From positions 1-22,429 of the forward strand of contig DIHI01000053.1 in assembly GCA_002420085.1 (NCBI GenBank): a DNA stretch of 22,429 nucleotides. Reading direction: 5' to 3'. Source of the stretch: Lysobacterales bacterium UBA5700. Its GTDB lineage: Bacteria > Pseudomonadota > Gammaproteobacteria > Xanthomonadales > Xanthomonadaceae. The position numbers and the translations under genes were made by a program. Below the pieces are notes generated by a model. The model was not told the origin of the DNA and searched no databases. It worked only from the letters and a program-made list of their open reading frames with translations. Shown here piece after piece: positions 1-7,947 of this stretch (positions within the stretch are counted from its first letter, which is position 1; each line of letters begins with the position of its first letter).

Positions 1-128
1 AACCCGAACTTTTCGTGCTCGGTACCGATCCGCCAGGCCGAGGGCGGCTTGTTCCCGGACTCGATGTAGTCAATCAATTGCCGCCGGTCGGTCAACGGCT
101 GCGGATCGGAGGTGCTCGGTCCTGACAC
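1..128 (-). CDS. gshA: Glutamate-cysteine ligase, N-terminal fragment
   Basis: Only the first 42 codons are in the window; the gene continues past its left edge. I translated the minus strand from a GTG at 128. It has a good ribosome binding site (GAAGGA, 5 bases upstream of the GTG). The peptide contains [20 protein letters not shown] followed by HEKFGF. The block [12 protein letters not shown] is a hallmark of the plant/alphaproteobacterial/Xanthomonas type of glutamate-cysteine ligase, which makes gamma-glutamylcysteine in the first step of glutathione synthesis in the cytoplasm. It lies downstream of engB on the same strand but 203 bases away with a hairpin between, so it is probably transcribed separately. 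The family call rests on this short conserved block and the known neighbourhood; the catalytic region cannot be seen. Confidence 0.85.
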   Translation of the reverse strand, partial: MSGPSTSDPQPLTDRRQLIDYIESGNKPPSAWRIGTEHEKFG

Positions 129-276
129 GGGAGTCCTTCACAGTGGCTGATGGGCGATGCGGGGATGGGGCCGCTCCAACCCGCTAGTGTAGAGGTCACC
201 CCGTGAAGGAATAGGGTCATGCGACAATCGCCAAGGGCCGATCGTACATCCCGGCCGGGGCGGTCCCGCCGACCGA

Positions 277-300
277 TCCCGGCAGCGTGTCGTGCCGGGA
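277..300 (-). terminator. Hairpin downstream of engB
   Basis: A perfect 8-bp inverted repeat (TCCCGGCA, 8-nt loop, TGCCGGGA) lies 32 bases beyond the engB stop and upstream of gshA. There is no run of T after it, so it would be a hairpin-only terminator or an RNA 3'-end stabiliser. The rest of 129-331 shows no gene. Confidence 0.45.
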
Positions 301-331
301 CTGCGGGCCAGGGGCAGGCTCTGACTCTGGG

Positions 332-964
332 TCAGGCAGGGTCGGATGGGGTCGGCATCGCAGGCGGGTCGAACAGCCATCCCGCGATGACCGCTCGGGC
401 CGAGTCCAGACCGATCCGCCCGGGTGCCGAGAACACCTGCACCCCGACCGGATGTCGATAGCGCTGGCGCAACGCCGCTCCGACTTCGGCACAGGCACGC
501 AGTTGCTGGCCGCGCCCGAACTTGTCGGCCTTGGTCAGCAGGCAATGGGTCGGCAGGGCGCGATCGGCGGTGTAGTCGAGCATCTTCAGATCGAACTCGC
601 GCAGGGGATGGCGGATGTCCATCACCACCACCAGCCCGACCAGGGCCTGGCGGTTGCGGAAGTAGCCGTTGATGAATTCCTGCCAGTGGGCGCGCAGCTC
701 ACCCGGCACCTTGGCATAGCCATAGCCGGGCAGATCGACCAGATAACGCCGTTCGGCGACCTCGAAGTACACCAGTTGCTGGGTCCGGCCGGGCGTCTTG
801 GAGGTCCGCGCCAGACTGTTCTGACCGCACAGGGCATTGAGTGCGCTCGATTTGCCGGCGTTGGAGCGGCCGGCGAAGGCGACTTCGCGGCCGTCGTCGG
901 ATGGCAGTTGCCGGGGCAGGTGAGCGGCCAGCAGGTAGTGTGCGGACTGGAGCGGATTGGTCAT
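332..964 (-). CDS. engB: Ribosome biogenesis GTPase EngB (YihA/YsxC)
   Basis: This 210-residue TRAFAC-class GTPase is of normal length for EngB, which takes part in late assembly of the large ribosomal subunit. All G motifs are visible. G1 is GRSNAGKSS near residue 32, followed by TSKTPGRTQ (G2 region), DLPGYG (G3), TKAD (G4) and SAPGR (G5-like). The start at 964 gives the usual short N-terminus before the first strand. The ribosome binding site directly upstream is weak; a GGGGAGG lies about 40 bases further up with no usable start behind it. The gene is divergent from cytochrome c4, and gshA follows on the same strand. This arrangement is familiar from Xanthomonadales-type genomes. Confidence 0.96.
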   Translation of the reverse strand: MTNPLQSAHYLLAAHLPRQLPSDDGREVAFAGRSNAGKSSALNALCGQNSLARTSKTPGRTQQLVYFEVAERRYLVDLPGYGYAKVPGELRAHWQEFINGYFRNRQALVGLVVVMDIRHPLREFDLKMLDYTADRALPTHCLLTKADKFGRGQQLRACAEVGAALRQRYRHPVGVQVFSAPGRIGLDSARAVIAGWLFDPPAMPTPSDPA

Positions 965-1132
965 CGTGCCGGCAATCTGAAACCGTGAGGATGCCCAGCT
1001 TACCTCCCCGACCGGCGATCACGGGCCGATCACAGGCTGATCACCGATCGAATCCGGATCGATTTCGCAGCGAATTGCCAGCGATTGCGGCCCATTTCGT
1101 GCCGGGCTGCCGGAATCCGCCGTTGCGATTCG

Positions 1133-1162
1133 TTGACCCTGGCCGGTCGCCGCTGGGATAAT
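1133..1162 (+). promoter_or_regulatory. Sigma70-type promoter of cytochrome c4 gene
   Basis: TTGACC (1133-1138), an 18-bp spacer and GATAAT (1157-1162) form a good -35/-10 pair. TG at 1154-1155 adds an extended -10. The start codon of the cytochrome gene is about 80 bases downstream. This is the best promoter match I found in the window. Confidence 0.65.
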
Positions 1163-1243
1163 CCCCGTCTTGCGTCCGGCCGGTCGGTCGGACAGCGGAC
1201 CGTTTTTCCCTTCCGCACCGAATCCCGTTCCGGAGCTCGCACC

Positions 1244-2029
1244 ATGAGTCTGTCCCGTTCCATTGGCCCGGCCTTGCTTGCCGCGACCGCCCTTCTGTTC
1301 GGCGCCCTGATCGGCGTCCCGGCGTCGGCACGGCAGGATGGCACCACCGTGGTGGCTGCCGAAGAGTCGCAACCGGCGCAGGTGGCCGAGCTGACCGACG
1401 CCCACGCCCAGGCCGCAGCCGGCGATCCGGCCGCTGGCCAGAGCAAGGCGGTCGTCTGTTCTGCCTGCCACGGCATGGATGGCAATTCCGCTGATCCGCA
1501 GTATCCCAAGCTGGCCGGTCAGCACGAGCGCTACATCGCCCGTCACCTGGCCCTGTTCAAGAGCGGTGAGCGCGAGAACGCGATCATGCTCGGCTTTGCT
1601 GCCACCCTGTCGGCCCAGGACATGCGGGACATCGGCGCCTTCTACGCTGGTGGTACGGTGAAGCCCGGTCTGGCCGACGAGACCGTGGTCGACACGGGGC
1701 CGTACAACGGCAAGCGGTTCTATGAGATCGGTCAGGCCATCTATCGCGGTGGCATCGCCAAGCGCGGCATTCCGGCCTGTGGCGCCTGCCATGGCCCGAC
1801 CGGCAGCGGCAACCCCGGTCCGTCCTACCCGGCCCTGGCCGGCCAGCACGCGCGCTACACCGCCGACATGCTGCGGCGCTACCGCGATGGTGCGGTCTAC
1901 GGCCATGGCGAGCGCGGCAACAAGGTCATGTCGGAAGTCGCCCAGGATCTGACCGACCAGGAAATCGACGCCCTAGCCAGCTACATCGAGGGTCTGTATC
2001 CATCCGACAGCGCCGCCCTGCCGCGTTGA
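1244..2029 (+). CDS. Dihaem cytochrome c4
   Basis: This periplasmic dihaem electron carrier of 261 residues is expected to pass electrons from the bc1 complex to terminal oxidases. The N-terminus is a signal peptide (basic MSLSRSIG, then a hydrophobic stretch ending ASA around residue 30). Two haem c sites are visible, C72-SA-C75-H76 and C179-GA-C182-H183. They sit in two similar halves, each containing a YP.LAGQH block, as expected for the duplicated c4 fold. I chose the ATG at 1244 because it follows a GGAG and begins the signal peptide; the open frame reaches further upstream but that part overlaps the promoter. dsbA follows 58 bases downstream, so they may be cotranscribed. The segment between signal peptide and first haem is rather long and rich in Ala, Glu and Gln. 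Confidence 0.95.
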   Translation: MSLSRSIGPALLAATALLFGALIGVPASARQDGTTVVAAEESQPAQVAELTDAHAQAAAGDPAAGQSKAVVCSACHGMDGNSADPQYPKLAGQHERYIARHLALFKSGERENAIMLGFAATLSAQDMRDIGAFYAGGTVKPGLADETVVDTGPYNGKRFYEIGQAIYRGGIAKRGIPACGACHGPTGSGNPGPSYPALAGQHARYTADMLRRYRDGAVYGHGERGNKVMSEVAQDLTDQEIDALASYIEGLYPSDSAALPR

Positions 2030-2087
2030 GGCAAGGGTTCAGCATCGTCCCGCTACCTTCTGACGTTCCGACAACCTGGAGAGTCCC

Positions 2088-2735
2088 ATGTCCGCGATCC
2101 GTCGTTTTCTCGCCGCCACCGCCTTGCTGCTGCCGGTGCTTGCCAGCGCGCAGGCGTTGCCGGAGCCGGTTCAGGATCTCGACTACGTCGTCATCGAATC
2201 CGCCCAGCCGCTGAACGGCAAGCCGGGTCGCATCGAAGTGGTCGAAGTGTTCGGCTATAGCTGCATCCACTGCGCCCGGTTCGAGCCGATCGTGCAGGCG
2301 TGGAAGAAGAAGCTCCCGGAGGACGTCGATTTCATCTATGTCCCGCTGTCCAACGGCGGCGCCTGGGAAACCTTTGGCCGTACCTACTATGCCGCCGAAA
2401 GCCTGGGTGTTCTGGACAAGTCGCATCAGGCCCTGTTCGACGCCATCCACGTCAGCAAGTCGATCACCGCGCTCGACCAGATTCCGGGCTTCTTCGAGCA
2501 GTTCGGCATCGAGGCCGAGACCTTCAAGTCGACCATGGAGAGCACCGGCGTCAACATCAAGATCGCCAAGGCCAAGCAGGTGGTACCGCGCTGGCGGGTC
2601 GAAGCCACCCCGACCCTGGTCATCAACGGCAAGTACAAGCTGATGGCCTCGGTTCGTGGCCTGGAAGGCATGCTGGCCACAGCCGACTGGCTGATCGACC
2701 GCGAGCGCGCCGCACACGCCGGCGCCGGTAACTGA
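2088..2735 (+). CDS. dsbA: Thiol:disulfide interchange protein DsbA
   Basis: This periplasmic disulfide oxidase of 215 residues introduces disulfides into exported proteins and is reoxidised by DsbB. It has a signal peptide (MSAIRRFLAATALLLPVLASAQA). The thioredoxin-fold active site is C59-IH-C62, within FGYSCIHCARFEP. The cis-proline loop is VEATPTLVING, with Pro175. Both motifs are standard for DsbA. A good ribosome binding site, GGAGAG, lies at 2078-2083. The gene lies between cytochrome c4 and the EEP-family gene on the same strand. Xanthomonadales often carry two dsbA copies in tandem at this place; only one is present here. Confidence 0.95.
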   Translation: MSAIRRFLAATALLLPVLASAQALPEPVQDLDYVVIESAQPLNGKPGRIEVVEVFGYSCIHCARFEPIVQAWKKKLPEDVDFIYVPLSNGGAWETFGRTYYAAESLGVLDKSHQALFDAIHVSKSITALDQIPGFFEQFGIEAETFKSTMESTGVNIKIAKAKQVVPRWRVEATPTLVINGKYKLMASVRGLEGMLATADWLIDRERAAHAGAGN

Positions 2736-2753
2736 CCCGCAAGCGCGACCGGT

Positions 2754-2774
2754 GGCCGGGGTTCAGCCCCGGCC
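2754..2774 (+). terminator. Strong GC hairpin after dsbA
   Basis: GGCCGGGG, a 5-nt loop (TTCAG) and CCCCGGCC form a perfect 8-bp GC-only stem beginning 18 bases after the dsbA stop. No T-run follows. It could end or attenuate the cytochrome c4-dsbA transcript before the next gene. Confidence 0.45.
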
Positions 2775-2813
2775 CCGGCCAAGCCGCCGGAACCGGTCTC
2801 GCGCCAGCAACCG

Positions 2814-3572
2814 ATGGCACGCACCGAACTCAGTCTGCTCAGTTGCAACATCCAGGCCGGATCGAGCACATCGCGCTACCGCGAGTACCTGACCCGTGGC
2901 CTCAATCACCTCCTGCCGATCGGCAAGCGCGACAGCCTCGACAGCATCGCCGAACTGGCCCGCGCCTTCGACATCGTCGGCTTGCAGGAATCCGATCCCG
3001 GCAGCCTGCGTTCTGGTTTCACCAACCAGACCCACTACCTGGCCGAACGCAGCGGCTTCCCGTTCTGGAGCCATCAACCGAATCGTCGGGTCGGCCGGAT
3101 CGCTTCCAGCGCCAACGGCCTGCTGTCCCGTTTCGAGCCCAGCGATGTGCGCGACTACGCCCTGCCCGGCAGGTTGCCCGGTCGCGGCGTCCTGGTCGCC
3201 CGGTTCGGCAGCGAGCACGATGCCCTGACCGTCGCCATCGCCCACCTCTCGCTCGGCATCCAGTCGCGCCGCGACCAGATCGCCTTTCTCACCGAACTGC
3301 TGGCCGACGCCAGCCATGCCGTGCTGATGGGTGACTTCAACTGCCCACCGGATGCAGCGGAAATGCAGGCGCTCTACCGGCACACCCGGCTGCGCCCGCC
3401 GATCCAGACCGTGGCGACCTTCCCAAGCTGGCGACCCAGCCGGGCGCTCGACCATATCCTGATCAGCGACACTCTGTCGGTCCTGCACCAACGCGCCCTG
3501 CCGGCCGCCCGCTCCGACCACCTCGCGATCGCCGCGACCATCTCCATCCCGACGCACTGCCTGCCCGGCTGA
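2814..3572 (+). CDS. Endonuclease/exonuclease/phosphatase (EEP) family protein
   Basis: This 252-residue protein lacks a clear signal peptide and belongs to the metal-dependent EEP (DNase I-like) superfamily. Motifs in order are LLSCNIQAG near the N-terminus, DIVGLQES (metal-binding Glu), VAIAHLSLG, VLMGDFNC (catalytic Asp-x-Asn), ALDHILIS, and a C-terminal SDHLAI (catalytic Asp-His). The complete set suggests an active phosphodiesterase. The substrate (DNA, phospholipid, inositol phosphate or other) cannot be read from sequence. No clear Shine-Dalgarno precedes the ATG at 2814, but the conserved first strand begins five residues later, so the start is probably right. An EEP gene next to dsbA is a recurring arrangement in this group. 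Confidence 0.88.
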   Translation: MARTELSLLSCNIQAGSSTSRYREYLTRGLNHLLPIGKRDSLDSIAELARAFDIVGLQESDPGSLRSGFTNQTHYLAERSGFPFWSHQPNRRVGRIASSANGLLSRFEPSDVRDYALPGRLPGRGVLVARFGSEHDALTVAIAHLSLGIQSRRDQIAFLTELLADASHAVLMGDFNCPPDAAEMQALYRHTRLRPPIQTVATFPSWRPSRALDHILISDTLSVLHQRALPAARSDHLAIAATISIPTHCLPG

Positions 3573-3752
3573 ATCGTGCGCTGACATTCACGCGCCGGCC
3601 GCATGGCCCGTACCCGCCCGCAATGGCGAAGCTCGACGTGAGGATGGCAGACGGTCACGACGACCCTGGCCAATGCTGTTACAGATCAATGTCGGCTATG
3701 CTGACCATGCGCCGCCAGCATGCGGCCTTGATCGCTCATCGGCTGTACCGTC

Positions 3753-4175
3753 ATGAACCCTGCCAATCACGCCCATGCCAGTTGTCTGTGCGGTGCGGTC
3801 CGCATCCACGCCGAACTGCCCAGCCTGTGGCTGGCGCACTGCCATTGTTCGATGTGCCGTCGCGCGCATGGCGCGGCCTTCGTCACCTGGGTCGGCTTTC
3901 CCGCCGAGCGTTGCCGGATCGATGATCCAGATCGCGCACTGCGCTGGTTCGCCTCATCTGCCGAGGCCGAGCGTGGCTTCTGCGCCCGGTGTGGCAGCAG
4001 CCTGGCCTTCCGCTCCTCGCGCTGGCCGGGTGAATTGCACGTGAGCGTCGGCAATTTCGATACGCCCCTGGACCGGACACCGCAGGCACACGTGTTCTGG
4101 GATGCCCATGTCGCCTGGGCAGCGGTCGACCCGAACGACGGTCTGCCGCGCAAATCGACGGTCGGCACTGCCTGA
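3753..4175 (+). CDS. GFA/CENP-V family zinc-binding protein
   Basis: This 140-residue protein shows the full zinc-cysteine pattern of the glutathione-dependent formaldehyde-activating (GFA) fold: C11-L-C13, C30-H-C32-SM-C35 and C77-AR-C80. The Gfa founder of the family was linked to adduct formation between glutathione and formaldehyde. Most members, including this one, have no proven role, so I name it by family only. The gene stands alone: 180 bases separate it from the EEP gene and it converges with aceA, a perfect hairpin lying between. The upstream gap 3573-3752 shows no gene and no convincing promoter hexamers. Proximity to a glutathione-synthesis gene at the left edge is suggestive but weak evidence. 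Confidence 0.88.
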   Translation: MNPANHAHASCLCGAVRIHAELPSLWLAHCHCSMCRRAHGAAFVTWVGFPAERCRIDDPDRALRWFASSAEAERGFCARCGSSLAFRSSRWPGELHVSVGNFDTPLDRTPQAHVFWDAHVAWAAVDPNDGLPRKSTVGTA

Positions 4176-4177
4176 TC

Positions 4178-4213
4178 GCGGATCGGTGCCCGGAAGCCCG
4201 AGCGCCGATCCGC
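4178..4213. terminator. Bidirectional hairpin between GFA gene and aceA
   Basis: A perfect 9-bp inverted repeat (GCGGATCGG, 18-nt loop, CCGATCCGC) fills the 51-base gap between two convergent stop codons. It has no U-tract on either side. Its position suggests transcription termination in both directions. Confidence 0.6.
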
Positions 4214-4226
4214 AATCACGATCGAC

Positions 4227-5540
4227 TCAGGCGTTGACCGCCCGCACGGCCGGCCGGCGGTCGTGGAACTGCTCTTCCTCGGTCGAACCGCGCAAGGCCA
4301 CGGTCGAGGACTGGCCGCCCTGGATGGTCTGGGTGACCGTGTCGAAGTAGCCGGTGCCGACTTCACGCTGGTGCTTGACGGCGGTGAAGCCGCGCTCGGC
4401 GGCAGCGAATTCGGCCTCCTGCAACTCGACGAAGGCGCTCATCTGGCGGCGGGCGTAGCCGTGGGCGAGGTTGAACATGCCATAGTTGAGCGCGTGGAAA
4501 CCGGCCAGGGTGATGAACTGGAACCGATAGCCGAAGCCGGCGATGGTCTTCTGGAAACCGGCGATGGTGGCATCGTCGAGGTGCTTCTTCCAGTTGAAGC
4601 TCGGTGAACAGTTGTAAGCCAGCAGCTTGCCTGGGAACGCGGCATGAATCGCCTGGGCGAATTCGCGAGCGAAGCCGACATCGGGCTTGCCGGTCTCACA
4701 CCAGATCAGGTCGGCATAGGGCGCATAGGCCAGGCCCCGGCTGATCGACTGTTCCAGCCCGTTGCGGGTCTTGAAGAAGCCCTCGACGGTGCGTTCGCCG
4801 GTGCAGAACGGTCGATCGTTGGGATCGATGTCGGAGGTGAGCAGGTCGGCCGCCTCGGCATCGGTGCGGGCGACGATCAGGGTCGGGACATTGCAGATAT
4901 CGGCCGCCAGCCGGGCCGCAACCAGTTTTTCGATCGCCTCGCGGGTCGGCACCAGCACTTTGCCGCCCATGTGGCCGCATTTCTTGACGCTGGCGAGTTG
5001 ATCCTCGAAATGCACGCCGGCTGCGCCGGCCTCGATCATCGCCTTCATCAGCTCGAAGGCATTCAGCACCCCGCCAAACCCGGCTTCGGCATCGGCCACG
5101 ATCGGCTGCATGAAATCGATGCTGTCGTCGCCCTCGGCGTGATGCAACTGATCGGCGCGCAGCAGGGTGTTGTTGATCCGCTTGACCACCTGCGGCACCG
5201 AATTGGCCGGGTACAGCGATTGATCGGGATACATCTCACCGGCCAGATTGGCATCGGCGGCAACCTGCCAGCCGGACAGATAGATCGCCTTGAGGCCAGC
5301 CTTGACCTGCTGCATCGCCTGGTTGCCGGTCAGGGCGCCCAGCGCGTTGACGAAATCGTGTTGGTGCAGGCTGTTCCAGAGCTTCTCGGCACCCAGGCGG
5401 GCGATCGAGTGCTCGACCGGCACGGTGCCGCGCAATCGAACGACATCGGCAGCGCTGTACGGGCGGGTGATGCCCTGCCAGCGCGGATCGGTGGCCCATT
5501 GCTGCTGGAGTTGTTCTGCGGTTGGGAGCGCGTGGGTCAT
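4227..5540 (-). CDS. aceA: Isocitrate lyase
   Basis: Isocitrate lyase splits isocitrate into glyoxylate and succinate, the first step of the glyoxylate bypass, in the cytoplasm. The protein has 437 residues, normal for the short bacterial type. The signature K186-K-C188-G-H190 with the catalytic Cys188 is intact. The metal/substrate region [10 protein letters not shown] and the block [13 protein letters not shown] are also present. I chose the ATG at 5540 because AGAGGA lies seven bases upstream and the protein then starts like other family members; the longer open frame upstream is GC-rich noise. The partner malate synthase is not in the window. A LysR regulator is divergent from it. The C-terminus runs about a dozen residues beyond the usual GSTEEEQF end. 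Confidence 0.97.
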   Translation of the reverse strand: MTHALPTAEQLQQQWATDPRWQGITRPYSAADVVRLRGTVPVEHSIARLGAEKLWNSLHQHDFVNALGALTGNQAMQQVKAGLKAIYLSGWQVAADANLAGEMYPDQSLYPANSVPQVVKRINNTLLRADQLHHAEGDDSIDFMQPIVADAEAGFGGVLNAFELMKAMIEAGAAGVHFEDQLASVKKCGHMGGKVLVPTREAIEKLVAARLAADICNVPTLIVARTDAEAADLLTSDIDPNDRPFCTGERTVEGFFKTRNGLEQSISRGLAYAPYADLIWCETGKPDVGFAREFAQAIHAAFPGKLLAYNCSPSFNWKKHLDDATIAGFQKTIAGFGYRFQFITLAGFHALNYGMFNLAHGYARRQMSAFVELQEAEFAAAERGFTAVKHQREVGTGYFDTVTQTIQGGQSSTVALRGSTEEEQFHDRRPAVRAVNA

Positions 5541-5890
5541 TAGGGTGTCCTCTGGGTGGGGAGTCGTCGGTGCCGTCCCGGCTCTGCGCGTGGCGATCGA
5601 CCGACCGGGTCGCGTCCTGCCGGCAGCAGGGTCGGTGGAGCGGTCGGTACGTCTGCCGTTGGCTCGCTTCGGATGGTCTGGACCAGGATCGAAGCGCTTG
5701 GCCGGGTGAGGCTGGTTCGCAGGGGGTGCCTGCCTGACCACGGTAGTCCTCCGGTCAGTATTTGACAAACCAAAGTTTTGAATAGCAGACATAAGTTCCG
5801 CTGATATAAGTCTGGTTTATGATTGGCCGGTAGATGGTCAGCCACCCCGATGGCAGCCTGAAGTCTCTTGATGAAGGTACACAGCGGACC
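5541..5890. promoter_or_regulatory. Divergent aceA/lysR control region with AT-rich island
   Basis: This 350-base gap has no gene. Most of it is GC-rich, but 5758-5826 is clearly AT-rich and is the likely promoter and operator zone. Two near-identical 11-mers, GACATAAGTTC (5788-5798) and GATATAAGTCT (5803-5813), are spaced 15 bp apart. CATAA (5790-5794) and TTATG (5817-5821) form an inverted pair. TTGACA at 5762-5767 is a perfect -35 hexamer on the plus strand but lacks a well-placed -10. LysR-type binding here is inference. If aceA is transcribed from this island its leader would exceed 200 nt. Confidence 0.55.
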
Positions 5891-6850
5891 ATGTCCGACG
5901 CGATTCCATCCCCGTACTACAAGGGCGAGCGCCTGAAGTCGCTGCGGGCGTTCTGCCAGATCGCCCGCCTGGGCTCGGTTTCCCGTGCCGCCGAAGCGCT
6001 GTTCGTGAGCCAACCGGCCGTGAGCCTGCAATTGAAGGCGCTGGAAGGCAGCTTCGGCGCCCGTCTGTTCGAGCGCATCGGCCGCCGACTCAACCTCACC
6101 CGCGAAGGCGAGATCCTCTACGAACTGGCACGCCCCCTGGTCGAACAGTTCGACAGCCTGGAAGACCGCTTCCGATCGCGGGTCAGTGGCCTGTCGGCCG
6201 GCGAGTTGCACATCGCCGCCGGCTCATCGACCATCCTCTACCTGCTGCCGCCGCTGGTTCGCGCGTTCAGGGCGGCGTTTCCGGACCTGCGCATCGAAAT
6301 TCGCAATGTCACCGGCGTCGATGGCATGGCCCTGGTTCGGTCGGATGCGGTCGATTTTGCCATCGCCACCCTGTTGGAAACCCCGCGCGACCTCGACTAC
6401 ACCCCGTTGTACCGCTTCGATCAGGTGCTGATCACCGCCCCCGATCACCCGCTGGCGCACAAGACCGAGATCCGGCTCGAAGACTTCTCCTCGCATGGCC
6501 TGATCCTGCCACCACGCCGACCAACGACCAACCGACTGGTCGAACTGGTCTTTCGTCAGCACCGGGTGCCCTACCAGGTGACACTGGAAGTCGGCGGCTG
6601 GGAGATGGTCAAGCAATATGTCGCCATGGGGCTGGGCATCTCGATCGTCACCCGCTTCTGCGTGACCGAGGCCGACCGCGAGCGTCTGGTGGTCCGTGAT
6701 CTGCCCGGCCTGTTCCCCGCCCGAAGCTATGGCGTGGTCAGCCGCAAGGGCAAATACCTGAGCGTGGCCGCCTGCAAGTTTCTCGACCTGGTCAAGCCCG
6801 GCTTCAGTCCCGGCTGCACCGCCGAGGATGCGGCGCCACCGCAACCCTGA
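5891..6850 (+). CDS. LysR-family transcriptional regulator, probable aceA regulator
   Basis: This 319-residue LysR-type regulator has an N-terminal winged helix-turn-helix (LKSLRAFCQIARLGSVSRAA then EALFVSQPAVSLQLKALE, residues about 15-55). A substrate-binding-like effector domain follows from about residue 100, beginning GELHIAAGSST. I chose the ATG at 5891; an in-frame ATG at 5834 has no better ribosome binding site and adds an unconserved tail. It is divergent from aceA across an AT-rich region with direct repeats, so control of aceA, and autoregulation, are likely. As I recall, similar LysR genes lie beside glyoxylate-cycle genes in Xanthomonas. The effector is unknown. The C-terminal 15 residues are low complexity. 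Confidence 0.9.
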   Translation: MSDAIPSPYYKGERLKSLRAFCQIARLGSVSRAAEALFVSQPAVSLQLKALEGSFGARLFERIGRRLNLTREGEILYELARPLVEQFDSLEDRFRSRVSGLSAGELHIAAGSSTILYLLPPLVRAFRAAFPDLRIEIRNVTGVDGMALVRSDAVDFAIATLLETPRDLDYTPLYRFDQVLITAPDHPLAHKTEIRLEDFSSHGLILPPRRPTTNRLVELVFRQHRVPYQVTLEVGGWEMVKQYVAMGLGISIVTRFCVTEADRERLVVRDLPGLFPARSYGVVSRKGKYLSVAACKFLDLVKPGFSPGCTAEDAAPPQP

Positions 6851-6907
6851 TCCAGACCGGCAGTCACCGCTGCCACGACCCGTAGCCAGCCAGAGTGCAT
6901 TCACCCC

Positions 6908-7831
6908 ATGGCCTTCGACGCCTTCGCCTTGATCGTTGCAATGCTCGCACTCGGCATGCTGCTCGGCCGAACCGGCACCCTGGATGCGACCGGCGCGGAC
7001 GCGCTCAATCGGGTGGTCCTGTACATCTGCCTGCCGGCCGCCGTGCTGCGCTACGCACCGCAGCTCACGCTCGAACCCACCCTGCTCGGCGTGGTCGCGG
7101 TGCCCTGGTTGCTGTTGGTTCCGATCGTACCGCTGATCGTCTGGTTGGGCGGACGGATGGCCTGGCGCCGGGACCAGACCGCCGCCCTGCTGGTGCTGGT
7201 GCTGCTCGGCAATACCTCGTTCATCGGCTACCCGCTGATTCGCGCCCTGCTCGGCGATGGCGCATTGCCCTATGCCGTGGTCTACGACCAGTTCGGCAGC
7301 TTCCTGATCATCAGCAGCTACGGACTGTACGTGTTGGCCCGCTACAGCGGCGAACATCGCCCATCGCCCGGCGAGATCGCCAGGCGTGTACTGCGTTTCC
7401 CACCCTTCATCGCCTTGCTGCTCGCCTTCAGCGTAATGCCTGCCGAACCGCCCGAGTTCATCGCCAACGGCCTGCAGAAATTGGCCGATGCCTTGCCCCT
7501 GCTGGCCATGCTCGCCATCGGCGTCACCCTGCGTTTGCGGCTTCCGACCAGCGAACGCCAGCCACTGGCGATCGGCCTGGTCTTGAAGCTGGCGATCATG
7601 CCCGGCCTGGCCTGGCTGCTGGCGATCGCCCTCGGCCTGCCCGAGCTGATGCTGCGCGCCGCCGTGCTCGAATCAGCGATGCCTCCGATGGTCACCGCCG
7701 CCGCCCTGGTGATCGCCCATCGCTTGGCACCGGCCCTGGCATCGGCGATGATCGGCTACGGCATCGCCGCCGCCCTGTTGACCGTACCCGCCTGGGCCTG
7801 GCTGTTGGCACGGCACCCGGTCTCGGGCTGA
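6908..7831 (+). CDS. AEC-family transporter
   Basis: This polytopic inner-membrane protein of 307 residues, with about ten hydrophobic segments, is of the auxin efflux carrier (AEC) type. Family features are the N-terminal helix followed by LNRVVLYICLPAAVL, the central VLLGNTSFIGYPL crossover region, and a second half resembling the first (LPLLAMLAIGVTL; AAVLESAMPPMVTAAALV). AEC proteins export or exchange small organic acids or similar solutes; the substrate here is not inferable. It starts 57 bases after the lysR stop on the same strand, so it may be cotranscribed with that regulator, which would hint at an organic acid. The ribosome binding site is weak. A strong hairpin follows before the convergent AAA gene. 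Confidence 0.92.
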   Translation: MAFDAFALIVAMLALGMLLGRTGTLDATGADALNRVVLYICLPAAVLRYAPQLTLEPTLLGVVAVPWLLLVPIVPLIVWLGGRMAWRRDQTAALLVLVLLGNTSFIGYPLIRALLGDGALPYAVVYDQFGSFLIISSYGLYVLARYSGEHRPSPGEIARRVLRFPPFIALLLAFSVMPAEPPEFIANGLQKLADALPLLAMLAIGVTLRLRLPTSERQPLAIGLVLKLAIMPGLAWLLAIALGLPELMLRAAVLESAMPPMVTAAALVIAHRLAPALASAMIGYGIAAALLTVPAWAWLLARHPVSG

Positions 7832-7914
7832 TCGCCACGGCCCGCCCACGCCGACCCACGGCAACCGTTCCGCGAATCGGTGCAAGCCTGATCCGAGCCA
7901 GCCGATAGCCATGC

Positions 7915-7947
7915 GAGCGGCGTTGCGCTGATTTCAGCCCGCCGCTC
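7915..7947. terminator. Two-tier bidirectional hairpin at a convergent junction
   Basis: An outer perfect 8-bp stem (GAGCGGCG 7915-7922, CGCCGCTC 7940-7947) encloses an inner 5-bp stem (GCTGA 7927-7931, TCAGC 7934-7938). It abuts the stop codon of the minus-strand AAA gene and lies 83 bases beyond the AEC stop. No U-tract follows on either strand. Confidence 0.55.

Noticed and set aside
1019..1906. 295-codon open frame antisense to cytochrome c4
   Set aside because: The plus strand has two haem motifs and a promoter; the antisense product has no recognisable features.
3753..4175. Specific naming of the GFA-fold protein as formaldehyde-activating enzyme
   Set aside because: The zinc pattern defines only the fold; most family members have no demonstrated formaldehyde role, and no formaldehyde dehydrogenase gene is near.
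4644..5543. 299-codon open frame antisense to aceA
   Set aside because: It mirrors the conserved isocitrate lyase codons and has no ribosome binding site or motif.
5762..5795. Complete sigma70 promoter for lysR built on TTGACA
   Set aside because: The -35 hexamer is perfect, but no acceptable -10 lies 16-18 bases downstream; CATAAG is 22 bases away.
6224..7357. 377-codon open frame antisense to the lysR and AEC genes
   Set aside because: It crosses two well-supported genes and gives a low-complexity Gln/Gly-rich product.
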